A stretch of 64,000 bases of DNA from Bacteroidota bacterium. GTDB taxonomy: Bacteria > Bacteroidota > Bacteroidia > Bacteroidales > JACABE01. The DNA lies in NCBI GenBank assembly GCA_013377005.1, contig JACABE010000022.1, forward strand, positions 1 through 64,000, given 5' to 3'. The notes under the pieces are model-generated. The model did not search any database. It worked only from the letters and a program-made list of their open reading frames with translations, and was not told the origin of the DNA. Shown here piece by piece: positions 7,949-17,966 of the stretch. Each line of letters starts with the position of its first letter. Position 1 is the first letter of the stretch. A program made the position numbers and the translations under genes.

Positions 7949-8866
7949 ATGAAAAAAATTAGTATGTTTTTGTTGTTTGGAGTAATCTTCTTACAATTTT
8001 CTTTTAGTCAAAACTATGTTTCCTTTCCGACAGCAACTGCACATTGGAATTGTTTATTCTGGCATCAATGGCAACCAGACAATTATAATTTGACAAACTA
8101 TCAATATTTACAACAAGGTGATACACTACTGAAGGGTAAAAATTATAATAAGATTTACCTTAAACTAGTTGATATGCCCGAACCAGCAATCTATATCGGA
8201 GGTTTGAGAGAGGATACTGTAAAACAAATTTTCTTTTTCCCTGCTTCAACCACAATTTCGACACCTGGTCCTCACACATTTCCAAATGATACATCCGAAC
8301 AGTTGTTATATACATATAAGAATCTCAGTATCGGAAAGGTTTTATTAATTAATCCTTTACATGATTCAGTAAAAGTCCTTGGAATTGATTCAGTTTTAAT
8401 CGGAAACACATACAGAAAAAGGTTCGAAATACAAGGAGGTTTACTATTGGGACCTGAATATTGGATTGAAGGCATCGGGAGTACAAAAGACTTATTGTCT
8501 TCATATACTTACGAATTCGAATGGCAATACTTTACGCTCTGCTATGGTGACACAAACACATATTACATTAATTCACCCAATGGAAATGATTCATGTCATT
8601 ATTCAAAGATTACAGGGATTTCAGAAAGCAAGTTTTCTAACATAAAAGTTTACCCAAATCCAACCTCTGATTTCCTAACTATAGAAACTCCATTTGATGG
8701 CACAATAATCAATGCAGCAATTTATTCTATACAAGGACAGATGTTGCTAAAGAAAGAATTTAATCATCAAACCGAAATGGATATTCGAAAACTAAACGTC
8801 GGACTTTATTTTCTGCATATTAAAGCTGGAAACAAGAAAATAATCACCCGATTTATTAAGAAATAG
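7949..8866 (+). CDS. Secreted protein with T9SS type A sorting domain
   Basis: Signal peptide MKKISMFLLFGVIFLQFSFSQ; C-terminal IKVYPNPTSDFLTIE...GLYFLHIKAGNKKIITRFIKK. Confidence 0.85.
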   Translation: MKKISMFLLFGVIFLQFSFSQNYVSFPTATAHWNCLFWHQWQPDNYNLTNYQYLQQGDTLLKGKNYNKIYLKLVDMPEPAIYIGGLREDTVKQIFFFPASTTISTPGPHTFPNDTSEQLLYTYKNLSIGKVLLINPLHDSVKVLGIDSVLIGNTYRKRFEIQGGLLLGPEYWIEGIGSTKDLLSSYTYEFEWQYFTLCYGDTNTYYINSPNGNDSCHYSKITGISESKFSNIKVYPNPTSDFLTIETPFDGTIINAAIYSIQGQMLLKKEFNHQTEMDIRKLNVGLYFLHIKAGNKKIITRFIKK

Positions 8867-9001
8867 GAATTAGGCACTACTCCCCAATAAATCAATTGAA
8901 TAGAATTTGATAAAGATAAATACAAACTATACATGTATTTATTTGTTTTTGTGTTGAAATATTTAAAGCAAAGAATAAATGCTTTATAAATTAATACAAC
9001 A

Positions 9002-9637
9002 ATGAAACAAGAAAACAGATTATATGAAAGAGCTTATCAATTAAGTTTGTTCACAATATTTTACAATATTATTGAAGGCATTCTCTCAATGATAATGGGC
9101 TATAAGGATGAAACATTAACTTTATTCGGGTTTGGGATTGATAGTTTTATCGAAGTAATATCGGGTATAGGTATTGCAATGATGATAATGAGAATAAGGA
9201 AAAATCCAAATAGTCAGATAGATAAATTCGAAATTAAGGCGTTAAAAATTACAGGATATTCTTTTTACATTCTCTCAATAGGATTATTAATAGGGGTTGT
9301 TCTGAACATTTATTTTAAGCATAAGCCTGAGACAACATTATGGGGAGTTGTTATTTCATTAGTATCAATAATCATTATGATTTGGCTGATGATTTCTAAA
9401 AGAAATATTGGCAAACAATTGAACTCGGAACCTATTTTATCAGATAGTAATTGTACAAAGATTTGTATTTATATGTCAATTATTTTACTCTTATCAAGCC
9501 TTATATACGAATTAACCGGATTTGTATATGCTGACACCATTGGCACATTAGGATTGATTTATTTCTCTATAAAAGAAGGAAAGGAGGCTTTTGAAAAGGC
9601 TCAAGGTAAATCATGTTGTAATAATTGTTCTTGTTAA
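9002..9637 (+). CDS. Cation transporter, CDF-like, with Cys-rich C-terminus
   Basis: Multiple TMs, FGIDSFIEVISGIGI, YADTIGTLGLIYFSIKEGKEAFEKA, terminal SCCNNCSC. Confidence 0.65.
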   Translation: MKQENRLYERAYQLSLFTIFYNIIEGILSMIMGYKDETLTLFGFGIDSFIEVISGIGIAMMIMRIRKNPNSQIDKFEIKALKITGYSFYILSIGLLIGVVLNIYFKHKPETTLWGVVISLVSIIIMIWLMISKRNIGKQLNSEPILSDSNCTKICIYMSIILLLSSLIYELTGFVYADTIGTLGLIYFSIKEGKEAFEKAQGKSCCNNCSC

Positions 9638-9660
9638 AATAAATATTTATAAGAAAATAA

Positions 9661-9693
9661 AAAGAGCCCTGATATAACCAGAGCTCTTTTAAA
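9661..9693. terminator. Bidirectional terminator between convergent genes
   Basis: AAAGAGCCCTGATATAACCAGAGCTCTTTT. Confidence 0.75.
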
Positions 9694-9713
9694 GATTATT
9701 TTAGATTGAACTA

Positions 9714-10715
9714 TTATGCACCCAAAGTAGCTACCATAACAGCTTTAATTGTGTGTAAACGGTTTTCGGCTTCGTCAAAAACAATTGACATCGTTGATTC
9801 GAAAACGTCTTCGGTAACTTCCATACCATCCAAACCATATTTTTGGAAAATATCTTCGCCCATGGTAGTTTCGCGGTTATGGAAAGCAGGTAAGCAATGT
9901 AAGAATTTTACATGAGGATTGCCTGTTTTCTTCACAACATCCATATTCACCTGATAAGGTTTCAGTAATTTAATTCTTTCAACCCATACTTCAGCAGGTT
10001 CGCCCATTGATACCCATACATCTGTATATAAGAAATCAACACCTTTAACACCTTCGGCAACATCTTCAGTCAAGGTAATTTTAGCACCGGTTTCTTTTGC
10101 AATTTCGCGGCATTTAGCTACTAATTCTTCGGTTGGCCAACAAGCTTTAGGAGCAGCAGCACGAAAATCCATACCCATTTTAGCAGCACCTACCATTAAT
10201 GAATTGCCCATATTGTTTTTAGCATCGCCTAAATAACAAAAAGCTACTTTGTTTAAAGGTTTGTCGGTATGTTCTTTTATGGTTAAAAAGTCAGCTAAAA
10301 TCTGGGTAGGGTGGAACTCAGTTGTTAAACCATTCCAAACAGGAACACCAGCATATTTGCCTAAGTCTTCAACAATGCTTTGTCCGTAACCGCGGTATTC
10401 GATACCATCATACATTCTACCCAAAACGCGGGCAGTATCTTTCATTGATTCTTTTTTACCGATTTGCGAACCTGAAGGTCCTAAATAAGTAACATGAGCT
10501 CCTTGATCTAAGGCAGCTACTTCAAAAGCACAACGTGTACGTGTAGAATCTTTTTCAAAAATAAGGGCAATGTTTTTACCTTTAAGTTTTTGTTGTTCGG
10601 TACCTGTGTACTTTGCTGTTTTTAAACTTGCAGCAAGTTCTAATAAGAAATTAATTTCCTGAGGAGTAAAATCCAATAATTTAAGGAAATTTCTGTTTTT
10701 TAAATTAAAAGCCAT
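9714..10715 (-). CDS. arcB: Ornithine carbamoyltransferase (catabolic ArcB-like)
   Basis: [61 protein letters not shown] motifs; adjacent to carbamate kinase. Confidence 0.9.
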   Translation of the reverse strand: MAFNLKNRNFLKLLDFTPQEINFLLELAASLKTAKYTGTEQQKLKGKNIALIFEKDSTRTRCAFEVAALDQGAHVTYLGPSGSQIGKKESMKDTARVLGRMYDGIEYRGYGQSIVEDLGKYAGVPVWNGLTTEFHPTQILADFLTIKEHTDKPLNKVAFCYLGDAKNNMGNSLMVGAAKMGMDFRAAAPKACWPTEELVAKCREIAKETGAKITLTEDVAEGVKGVDFLYTDVWVSMGEPAEVWVERIKLLKPYQVNMDVVKKTGNPHVKFLHCLPAFHNRETTMGEDIFQKYGLDGMEVTEDVFESTMSIVFDEAENRLHTIKAVMVATLGA

Positions 10716-10790
10716 TTTTATATATGTTATTAAGTTATTATTTTATTGGTTATAAGGTAGCAGAATTTAAGATTGATTGCTTTTTACCTG

Positions 10791-10818
10791 ATTCCTAATT
10801 CCTAATTCCTAATTATAA
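10791..10818. repeat. Heptamer repeat ATTCCTA x3 + ATTATAA overlapping the arcC stop
   Basis: Direct reading. Confidence 0.75.
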
Positions 10819-11750
10819 ATAACCGTTCCGCCGTCTTCTTTCCCCAATTCACTGGCAGTAGTTATGATACACTCTTTTCCACCGTTTTCAACAAAGTAAA
10901 GAGCAGCTCTTACCTTAGGAGCCATGCTGCCTTCAGCAAAATGACCTTCGGCTAAGTATTGTTTTGCTTCAGCTATAGTGATTCTGTCTAATCTCTTTTC
11001 TTCAGGTTTATTGAAATTAATGCAAACTTTAGGAACATCTGTTAAAATATAAAATTCGTCGGCACCAATTTGAGTTGCCAATAAAGAAGAAGCCAAATCT
11101 TTGTCGATAACAGCATCAATTCCTTGTAATTTATTAGGTTCAACATGGAAAACAGGAATACCGCCACCACCGACAGTAATTACAATTTGTCCGTCTCTTG
11201 CCAATTGTTTTATAGAGTGAATATTGTTTATTTTCATTGGTTTTGGCGAAGCCACAACTTTACGGAAACCTCTTCCTCTTGGGTCAGCAGCAAATTTAGC
11301 TCCGGTTTCGGCTGCATATTTATCAGCTTCTTCTTGAGTGTAATAAGGTCCAACTGGTTTAGTTGGGTTTTGAAATGCTGGATCGTTTTTATCAACTTCT
11401 ACTTGTGTGATAATGGTAATGATATCACGTTCCATGTGTTCTTTTTCCAATACATTACGCATTTGTTGTTCTATCATATAACCTATAGAACCTTGGGTTT
11501 CGGCTACACAAAAGTCGATAGGCATGGCAGGAATACCAAACATTTTATGTCCGCCTTCGTGTTGTAATAATACATTGCCCACCTGTGGTCCATTACCATG
11601 ACCAATTACGATATCATAATCTTTTTTTAATAATTCCAATAATTGAGTACATGTATTGAAAACATTGGCTTCCTGTTCATCAATAGTTCCAATCTGATCA
11701 CCTCTTAAAAGTGCATTTCCACCGAATGCAATAACTGCTAATTTTTTCAT
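10809..11750 (-). CDS. arcC: Carbamate kinase
   Basis: VIAFGGNALL, GHGNGPQVGN, GGGGIPV, TDVPKV motifs. Confidence 0.95.
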   Translation of the reverse strand: MKKLAVIAFGGNALLRGDQIGTIDEQEANVFNTCTQLLELLKKDYDIVIGHGNGPQVGNVLLQHEGGHKMFGIPAMPIDFCVAETQGSIGYMIEQQMRNVLEKEHMERDIITIITQVEVDKNDPAFQNPTKPVGPYYTQEEADKYAAETGAKFAADPRGRGFRKVVASPKPMKINNIHSIKQLARDGQIVITVGGGGIPVFHVEPNKLQGIDAVIDKDLASSLLATQIGADEFYILTDVPKVCINFNKPEEKRLDRITIAEAKQYLAEGHFAEGSMAPKVRAALYFVENGGKECIITTASELGKEDGGTVIYN

Positions 11751-11901
11751 TGTTAAATAGAATCTTATATATTTAAATAATTAATTTTATCTGAAAAAAA
11801 TAACAGACTTTCTTAGCCTTTTTGTTCATATTGAACGCTTAGTATAAGTAAGCCTGTAAATGTAATAAACTCTTTAATAAACAGTAAGAGTTATAATTTC
11901 G

Positions 11902-11909
11902 GCAAATTT
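11902..11909 (-). promoter_or_regulatory. -7 box TAAATTTG upstream of arcC
   Basis: TAnnTTTG on minus strand, ~150-nt leader. Confidence 0.4.
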
Positions 11910-11985
11910 ACATATTTTTTTTTGAAAATAACAAAATTTTCTAACTGTAAATTTAAAAAGAAAGAGTAAGGATTTCTGATTTCAA

Positions 11986-12828
11986 TTATTGATGCTGTCC
12001 TGTTTCAATTTTTCCTGTATTGGTATCTAATTCAGACCCGAACATGCTGTGAGGAATCATAAAAATTGCCAGTAAAACTACCATTGCAACTATAGCAAAA
12101 CTTCTTTTTTCACGATTTCTAAACATCATATAAACTGCAATTATCCAAAATATAAAGGCTACAGCAGTTTTATCATCAGTAAGATCTTTGCCAAGTGGCC
12201 AACCTGTCCAGTAAGCTCCAAATGCATATTTTTGAACAATTGGACCTAATATAATACCACCTAAGAATAAAGTTATTGTTGTAACCAATGCGTAATTAAA
12301 AGTATGTTTACCTTTTATAATTGCTTCAATACCTGCTCGGGTTGAAAAAAGCATTGCCAAAAACATAAATAAAATATGTGGCAATAAAATATACTTTGGA
12401 ACTTCTCCTGTAAATCTGATTACAACAGGTTCTACATTAAGCGCATAATTTTCGTTCCCATATTTAAGAAAAACCCTGTATTCTAATTTTCCGGCTGCCG
12501 GTTGAGATGGAAGACTACCTTCTATATTATCTCCATTCTGAACCATACCAACTTCTATCCATTCTTCAGAAGTCCTATATCTCTTATATAGAATTGAACC
12601 TCCGAATATTTTTGATTTGTTTTCTATTTTAATTACAGCATCACAACTTACGCCATCTTTTGTGTTTTCCTGCGAACGCAATAATTTATATTTAACTTCT
12701 TTATTAGCAATTGTAATACTCCCTTTTTTGGGATAGGTGGGGCCTGTCATTCTTTGATAAACAGCAATAGATAAAGTAAAGACTACTGCAAATATCCAAA
12801 AGAGAATTGATTTAACAATGTAACTCAT
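11986..12828 (-). CDS. Hypothetical membrane protein (five or more TM segments, N-terminal extracytoplasmic beta-rich region)
   Basis: 280-aa ORF, TM-rich C-terminal half. Confidence 0.75.
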   Translation of the reverse strand: MSYIVKSILFWIFAVVFTLSIAVYQRMTGPTYPKKGSITIANKEVKYKLLRSQENTKDGVSCDAVIKIENKSKIFGGSILYKRYRTSEEWIEVGMVQNGDNIEGSLPSQPAAGKLEYRVFLKYGNENYALNVEPVVIRFTGEVPKYILLPHILFMFLAMLFSTRAGIEAIIKGKHTFNYALVTTITLFLGGIILGPIVQKYAFGAYWTGWPLGKDLTDDKTAVAFIFWIIAVYMMFRNREKRSFAIVAMVVLLAIFMIPHSMFGSELDTNTGKIETGQHQ

Positions 12829-12847
12829 AATTCCTGTATTTTAATGA

Positions 12848-15799
12848 TTAATTTTTGATTTGGTTTAATATGTCATATATATGCTGATGAATATCTGTAC
12901 GGATATTCATTTTACTTAATTTCCCATTAGATGCCTCTGGGTTTACTCTGTTGGAAAGAAAAATATAGAGTAGATTTTGTTCTGGATCAGCCCAAACATA
13001 AGTTCCTGTAAAACCAGAATGTCCGAAACTTTTTTGAGAAGCACTTATACATGCAGGTCCATTTTCTGATGGCTGCAATAATTGTCTGTCAAAGCCCAAT
13101 GCTCTCCGATTATTATTTTCAGGATATTGCTGACGCGTAAACCTTGAAATGGTTGAATCATTTAATAGTTTTTTTCCACCATATTCTCCATGCTGTAATA
13201 ATAATTGGAAAATAATTGCTAAATCACCAGCATTAGAAAAAAGTCCAGCATGTCCCGAAACACCTCCCAACATTGCTGCACCTGGGTCATGCACATAACC
13301 TCTGATTAATTGTTTGCGAAAGACAGTATCGTTCTCAGTAGGAATAATATTTTCCAATTTAGTACTGTTTAATGGATTAAAACATGTATATCTTAAACCA
13401 AGAGGAATATAAAATTGTTCATTCAAATATTGTTCAAATGATTTTTCTGTAATTTTTTCAACTAATTCTTTAAGTAGATAAAATCCTAAATCACTGTATT
13501 CATATTCTTCTTTCTCATTCAAATCAGAATTTATAATAGATTGAATAATATTCTCTTTATAATTCTTTGAAATGTACAAACTGTCTGCAACTTTAATCGT
13601 ATGCTTAATATCAAGTATTTTGCTGTAAATAGTACTATCGAGAACTCCATTAATCAATGTTTCTTTATAAAATGGAATCCATGATTTTAGTCTTGCCTGA
13701 TGACACATTATTTGGCGAATCGTAATATTTTTCTTATTTGAATGTCTTAAATATTTTAAGTAATAGGATAGTTTTTTATCTAAATTAATTTTCCCATCCT
13801 CATATAATTTCATCATAGCTAAGGTAGTGGCAGCAACTTTAGTAACAGATGCTACGTCATATAAATCTGTATTTCTTACTAAGACATTACTGTCATAAGT
13901 TGTAGTTCCAAATGATTTTTTATAGAAAATCATACCATCTTTAGCAATAAGAATTTGACAACCAGGGTATGCTTTTTCTTTAATTCCTTTATTCGCAATA
14001 GAATCAATAATATTTAATGACGCTGCATTTATTTTTACTTCTTCGGGCAAACAATCACCCAATCTGGTTTTTGGTGTAATTATTTGAGTATTTATTGGAT
14101 ACTTTCCTGTGATAGTAACAGGAAGTGTTCCTGAAGATTGAAAACCTCCAAAGAGTAATTCTGCAGATAATAATTGAGTTTCGGTTTTGTCTTGATTAGA
14201 AACAATAATAGCTGAAGCATTCAGAGTTCCATTAAAAATACTTAAAGCATAAGGATAGGCAAAGAAATTAAGAATGAGATTGGTTGTTTTTGATAGCGTG
14301 TCAATTAATTTGATAGTTTGCTTAGAAAAACCGAAATTTTTAGAAGCCAAACTACTGGTGTTATGAACCGCAACAATGAGTAAATTGTGACGATGAAATA
14401 AATTAAACAGACTATCTATTGTGTTTTCAGTAAAATCTTTAGGGATATTATAATTAGTTGTATTTGTGTAATTCTCAATAGATTTTTGAAAGTCAGTTTT
14501 CAAGCTATCGCCTATCGAAAGTACACCAATATTATATTTTCCTAAATCTTTTAGTGGAAGTATTTTATCTTTGTTTAAAATGATAGTAATAGCCTGTCGA
14601 AATGATTCGTAATTGATAATATCAGCAGATTTTGTATTAACATTTCTATATAAGCTTTCAATATTAATAGGTTTATAATTATTTAAACCTGCTAAATATT
14701 TGTATTCTAAAACTTTTTTGCATTTTTCATCCATCTCTGTTTTACTTAAGTAATTACTATCAATGGCTGTTTTAATACTGCTGATGGCAATATCAATGTT
14801 TTCGGGTAAAAGTAAAATGTCATTTCCTGCTTGTAATGCTTTTACCTCAATTACACCGGGTTTAAAGTAATTGGTTACACCTTTCATTTCCAATGCATCC
14901 GTAAAAATTAAGCCATTAAAACCCAATTTTTTTTTCAACAAATTACTTACTATCGTTTTGGATAAAGAAGTTGCAGTATTAACAGTTATCGTATCATAAG
15001 CTGGTACTAAAAGATGAGCAACCATTACACCTGTAACCCCATTCTCTATTAGCTTTTCAAAGGGATAAATGTCAAGTGTATCAATAGTTTCTTTCGAATG
15101 GTTAATAGTGGGCAATGTATGGTGCGAGTCGGAATCTGTATCACCATGCCCTGGAAAGTGCTTTGCGGTAGTAATAATTCCATTATCCTGCATACCTTTC
15201 ATATACATAATTCCTTTTTGGGCGACTTTCCATTTATTCTCACCAAATGAACGACTATTGATTACTGGGTTTTTAGGGTTTGAATTGATGTCAACATCCG
15301 GGGCAAAATTGATATGAATACCCATCATTTTACATTGGTTTGCAATTTCTTTCCCCATGTTGTATATTAAACTGTCGTTATCTAAAGCACCTAAAGTCAT
15401 TTGTTTGGGAAAAGCTGGAGTGCTGTCCAATCGCATATTTAGACCCCATTCGCCATCAATTGAAATAAACAAAGGCGTTTTTGCAGATTTTTGATAGTAA
15501 TTAGTAACATTAGCCTGAGCAACCGGTCCTCCTTTAAAAAAGCAAATTCCTCCTAGGTTATATTTTGCAATTGATTTTGCAATTGAATCATAATATGACT
15601 GACTTTGATCGGAAAATGACCTTATAATAAAAAGCTGGGCAATTCTTTCAGTTGGCGTAAGTGAATTAAAAACAGAATCAACCCACTTCTCTCTTTCAGT
15701 GTCGTTTTTTAATGGTAAACTGATTTTTTGAGAAAAACTATAATATGATAAAAAAAGTATAATTAGGAAAAGGATGTGTTTTATATTCTTCATTGTCAT
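12848..15799 (-). CDS. GH3 beta-N-acetylhexosaminidase-like domain fused to beta-lactamase-family serine hydrolase
   Basis: GH3: FISIDGEWGLNMRL, TAKHFPGHGDTDSDSHH, LIFTDALEMKGV. Serine hydrolase: DVASVTKVAATTLAMMKLYEDGKI (SxxK), EYSDLGFYLLKELVEK (YSD), FGHSGFTG. Confidence 0.92.
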   Translation of the reverse strand: MTMKNIKHILFLIILFLSYYSFSQKISLPLKNDTEREKWVDSVFNSLTPTERIAQLFIIRSFSDQSQSYYDSIAKSIAKYNLGGICFFKGGPVAQANVTNYYQKSAKTPLFISIDGEWGLNMRLDSTPAFPKQMTLGALDNDSLIYNMGKEIANQCKMMGIHINFAPDVDINSNPKNPVINSRSFGENKWKVAQKGIMYMKGMQDNGIITTAKHFPGHGDTDSDSHHTLPTINHSKETIDTLDIYPFEKLIENGVTGVMVAHLLVPAYDTITVNTATSLSKTIVSNLLKKKLGFNGLIFTDALEMKGVTNYFKPGVIEVKALQAGNDILLLPENIDIAISSIKTAIDSNYLSKTEMDEKCKKVLEYKYLAGLNNYKPINIESLYRNVNTKSADIINYESFRQAITIILNKDKILPLKDLGKYNIGVLSIGDSLKTDFQKSIENYTNTTNYNIPKDFTENTIDSLFNLFHRHNLLIVAVHNTSSLASKNFGFSKQTIKLIDTLSKTTNLILNFFAYPYALSIFNGTLNASAIIVSNQDKTETQLLSAELLFGGFQSSGTLPVTITGKYPINTQIITPKTRLGDCLPEEVKINAASLNIIDSIANKGIKEKAYPGCQILIAKDGMIFYKKSFGTTTYDSNVLVRNTDLYDVASVTKVAATTLAMMKLYEDGKINLDKKLSYYLKYLRHSNKKNITIRQIMCHQARLKSWIPFYKETLINGVLDSTIYSKILDIKHTIKVADSLYISKNYKENIIQSIINSDLNEKEEYEYSDLGFYLLKELVEKITEKSFEQYLNEQFYIPLGLRYTCFNPLNSTKLENIIPTENDTVFRKQLIRGYVHDPGAAMLGGVSGHAGLFSNAGDLAIIFQLLLQHGEYGGKKLLNDSTISRFTRQQYPENNNRRALGFDRQLLQPSENGPACISASQKSFGHSGFTGTYVWADPEQNLLYIFLSNRVNPEASNGKLSKMNIRTDIHQHIYDILNQIKN

Positions 15800-15836
15800 A
15801 TAGATGTCTCAAGTGGGAAAAATAAATTTATAGCGA

Positions 15837-15844
15837 CAAAGATA
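15837..15844 (-). promoter_or_regulatory. -7 box TATCTTTG upstream of the GH3 fusion gene
   Basis: TAnnTTTG on minus strand. Confidence 0.45.
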
Positions 15845-15890
15845 GTTTTTCTCTGTTAAAATTACAAACTGAAATGCTAAAGCGGATATC

Positions 15891-15927
15891 AAAAAAAAAG
15901 TCCCGTTGATTTCGGGACTTTTTTTTG
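15891..15927. terminator. Terminator hairpin downstream of HU gene
   Basis: AAAAAAAAAGTCCCGTTGATTTCGGGACTTTTTTTTG. Confidence 0.9.
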
Positions 15928-15940
15928 ATAAAGAAGTAGA

Positions 15941-16213
15941 TTATTTTACTTTTCCAGCCAAGTCATTTCCAGCTTTAAATTTTACTACTTTTTTAGCAGC
16001 AATTTTAATTTCTTTACCAGTTTGTGGGTTGCGACCTTTTCTAGCTGCTCTTTTAGCAATTGAGAAAGATCCAAAACCTACTAATGCTACTCTATCACCT
16101 TTTTTTAATGATTTAGTAGTTGCACTAATGAAAGCGTCTAATGCTTTTTTGATGTCAACTTTAGTCAATTTTGCTTCAGCTGCCATTGCGTCAATTAATT
16201 CTGCTTTGTTCAT
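15941..16213 (-). CDS. HU-family DNA-binding protein
   Basis: [28 protein letters not shown]...[24 protein letters not shown]. Confidence 0.97.
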   Translation of the reverse strand: MNKAELIDAMAAEAKLTKVDIKKALDAFISATTKSLKKGDRVALVGFGSFSIAKRAARKGRNPQTGKEIKIAAKKVVKFKAGNDLAGKVK

Positions 16214-16254
16214 TTTTGTAAATGATTTAATGATTAATAACTATATTAACAGGA

Positions 16255-16284
16255 CAAATATAAGCATAAAATAACGAAAGTCAA
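16255..16284 (-). promoter_or_regulatory. Promoter: TTGAC / 17 bp / TATATTTG upstream of HU
   Basis: Direct reading on the minus strand. Confidence 0.55.
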
Positions 16285-16401
16285 GTGATTTGTAATAAAA
16301 ATAATAGAAATGTTAATAAAATAGCTGTTTTGTTAATAACTTTTCTGAAAAATGCCCTATAACAAGGAGTTTTAGGCTTATTTCGTTAAAAAAGTAACCA
16401 A

Positions 16402-17367
16402 TTATAAGGCTTTCCAATTATTGTTAACGGGATATCCCCTTAATAAGTCGGCAATTGTCATTCTGTTTTTTCCTGCAATCTGTATTTCTGATAAAAAAAC
16501 ATAGCCATTAGGCGTTGAAATTTTAAGATAAGTTTTATTATCAGTATATATTTTTCCTGAAAATTCATTATTACTTGAAATATTTGCCGTTGCTTTATAT
16601 ATTTTAATATAATATTCAGTTAAATCTTCAGAAATAAGAATTGTATAAGCAGCAGGTGCAGGACTTAAACCTCTGATTTTATTCACAATATCATTGCAGC
16701 TATTTTTCCAGATGATCTTACAATCTTGTTTATGAATTTTGGGAGCTTTGTTTAGTTTGCAGTTGTTAATAAGGATTTCTTGAGAGATTGGTTTTACATT
16801 ATCTGTAAAGATTGCTTCTACAGTTTTTATGATTAATGTTGAGCCTATTGATTTCAATTTATCATATAATTCTCCATAAGTTTCATCATCGTTTATCATA
16901 ACCTTTTTTGAAAAAATAATTTTTCCTTCATCAATATTTTCATTTAAGAAAAAAGTTGTGACACCTGTTTCTTTTTCTCCATTCATAATAGCCCAGTTAA
17001 TAGGCGCAGCTCCACGATAGTCTGGCAGAAGAGATGCATGTAGGTTAAAAGTTCCTAAGCGAGGCATTTGCCATACTTTTGACGGAAGTTTTCTGAAAGC
17101 AACTACAATGAATAAATCTGCATTTAGTGATTGTAAGCTTTGCAGAAATTCCTCATCTGAGAGATTTTCTGGTTGAAGTAGGTTAAGAGTATTTGCTACA
17201 GCAAATGCTTTTAAAGGAGAAGCAGTAATTTTTTTTCCTCGTCCGCTTGGTTTATCAGGTGTGGTTACTACTGCTTTAATATTAAACTGATTTTGTAAAA
17301 GTGCTTCTATCGATGCTACTGCAAAATCAGGTGTTCCAAAAAAAATTATTGATTGTTGAAAAATCAT
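16402..17367 (-). CDS. fmt: Methionyl-tRNA formyltransferase
   Basis: FFGTPDFAVASIEALL, VVTTPDKPSGRGKK, NLHASLLPDYRGAAPINWAIMNGEKETGVT. Confidence 0.96.
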   Translation of the reverse strand: MIFQQSIIFFGTPDFAVASIEALLQNQFNIKAVVTTPDKPSGRGKKITASPLKAFAVANTLNLLQPENLSDEEFLQSLQSLNADLFIVVAFRKLPSKVWQMPRLGTFNLHASLLPDYRGAAPINWAIMNGEKETGVTTFFLNENIDEGKIIFSKKVMINDDETYGELYDKLKSIGSTLIIKTVEAIFTDNVKPISQEILINNCKLNKAPKIHKQDCKIIWKNSCNDIVNKIRGLSPAPAAYTILISEDLTEYYIKIYKATANISSNNEFSGKIYTDNKTYLKISTPNGYVFLSEIQIAGKNRMTIADLLRGYPVNNNWKAL

Positions 17368-17380
17368 AAAATCTTACTAA

Positions 17381-17881
17381 TTAGGAATTTTCTTCGATAT
17401 CTTGTTGAAAAGCGATCATTTTAATAGCTGTAATTGCAGCTTCAATACCTTTGTTGCCATGCTTTCCCCCCGAACGGTCTTGAGCTTGTTCAATAGTATT
17501 TGTTGTTAACACACCAAAAATAACAGGTGTATTATAATCAGTGTTTAATTTCATTATGCCATCAGCAACTGCATTGCAAATAAAATCAAAATGACGAGTT
17601 TCACCTTGAATTACACATCCTAAGCAAATAACTGCATCAACATCTGTATTTTCCAATACTAATTGAGCACCCATAACGAGTTCAAAACTGCCAGGGACAT
17701 GTTTAACTATAATATTTTCTTTTTTTGCTCCATTTTCAATCAAGCAGTCAAGAGCTCCTTTATAAAGAGATTCAGTAACTTGCTCATTCCATTCAGAAAC
17801 TACAATACCAATAATCATATCTTGGACCTTAGGTATAGTTTGTGAATTGTAAGTTGATAGATTTTTGAGATTTGTTGCCAT
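17381..17881 (-). CDS. ribH: 6,7-dimethyl-8-ribityllumazine synthase
   Basis: HVPGSFELVMGAQLVLENTDVDAVICLGCVIQGETRHFDFI, GVLTTNTIEQAQDRSGG, GNKGIEAA. Confidence 0.96.
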   Translation of the reverse strand: MATNLKNLSTYNSQTIPKVQDMIIGIVVSEWNEQVTESLYKGALDCLIENGAKKENIIVKHVPGSFELVMGAQLVLENTDVDAVICLGCVIQGETRHFDFICNAVADGIMKLNTDYNTPVIFGVLTTNTIEQAQDRSGGKHGNKGIEAAITAIKMIAFQQDIEENS

Positions 17882-17903
17882 ATCGTTAATTTTTTATTTT
17901 AAA

Positions 17904-17948
17904 AAACAATGGGCAATTTGCTTATTATATGCAAATTGCCCATTGTTT
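17904..17948 (-). terminator. Strong hairpin (18-bp perfect stem) between TPR gene and ribH
   Basis: AAACAATGGGCAATTTGC-N9-GCAAATTGCCCATTGTTT with a U-tract on the minus strand. Confidence 0.8.
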
Positions 17949-17966
17949 ATGATTTTTTATTATATA

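Noticed and set aside
11145-11567. 140-aa plus-strand ORF inside arcC
   Set aside because: Antisense shadow ORF with Ser/Phe/Cys-rich low-quality composition.
15906-16274. 122-aa plus-strand ORF opposite HU
   Set aside because: Complete antisense overlap with the HU gene and spans its terminator.
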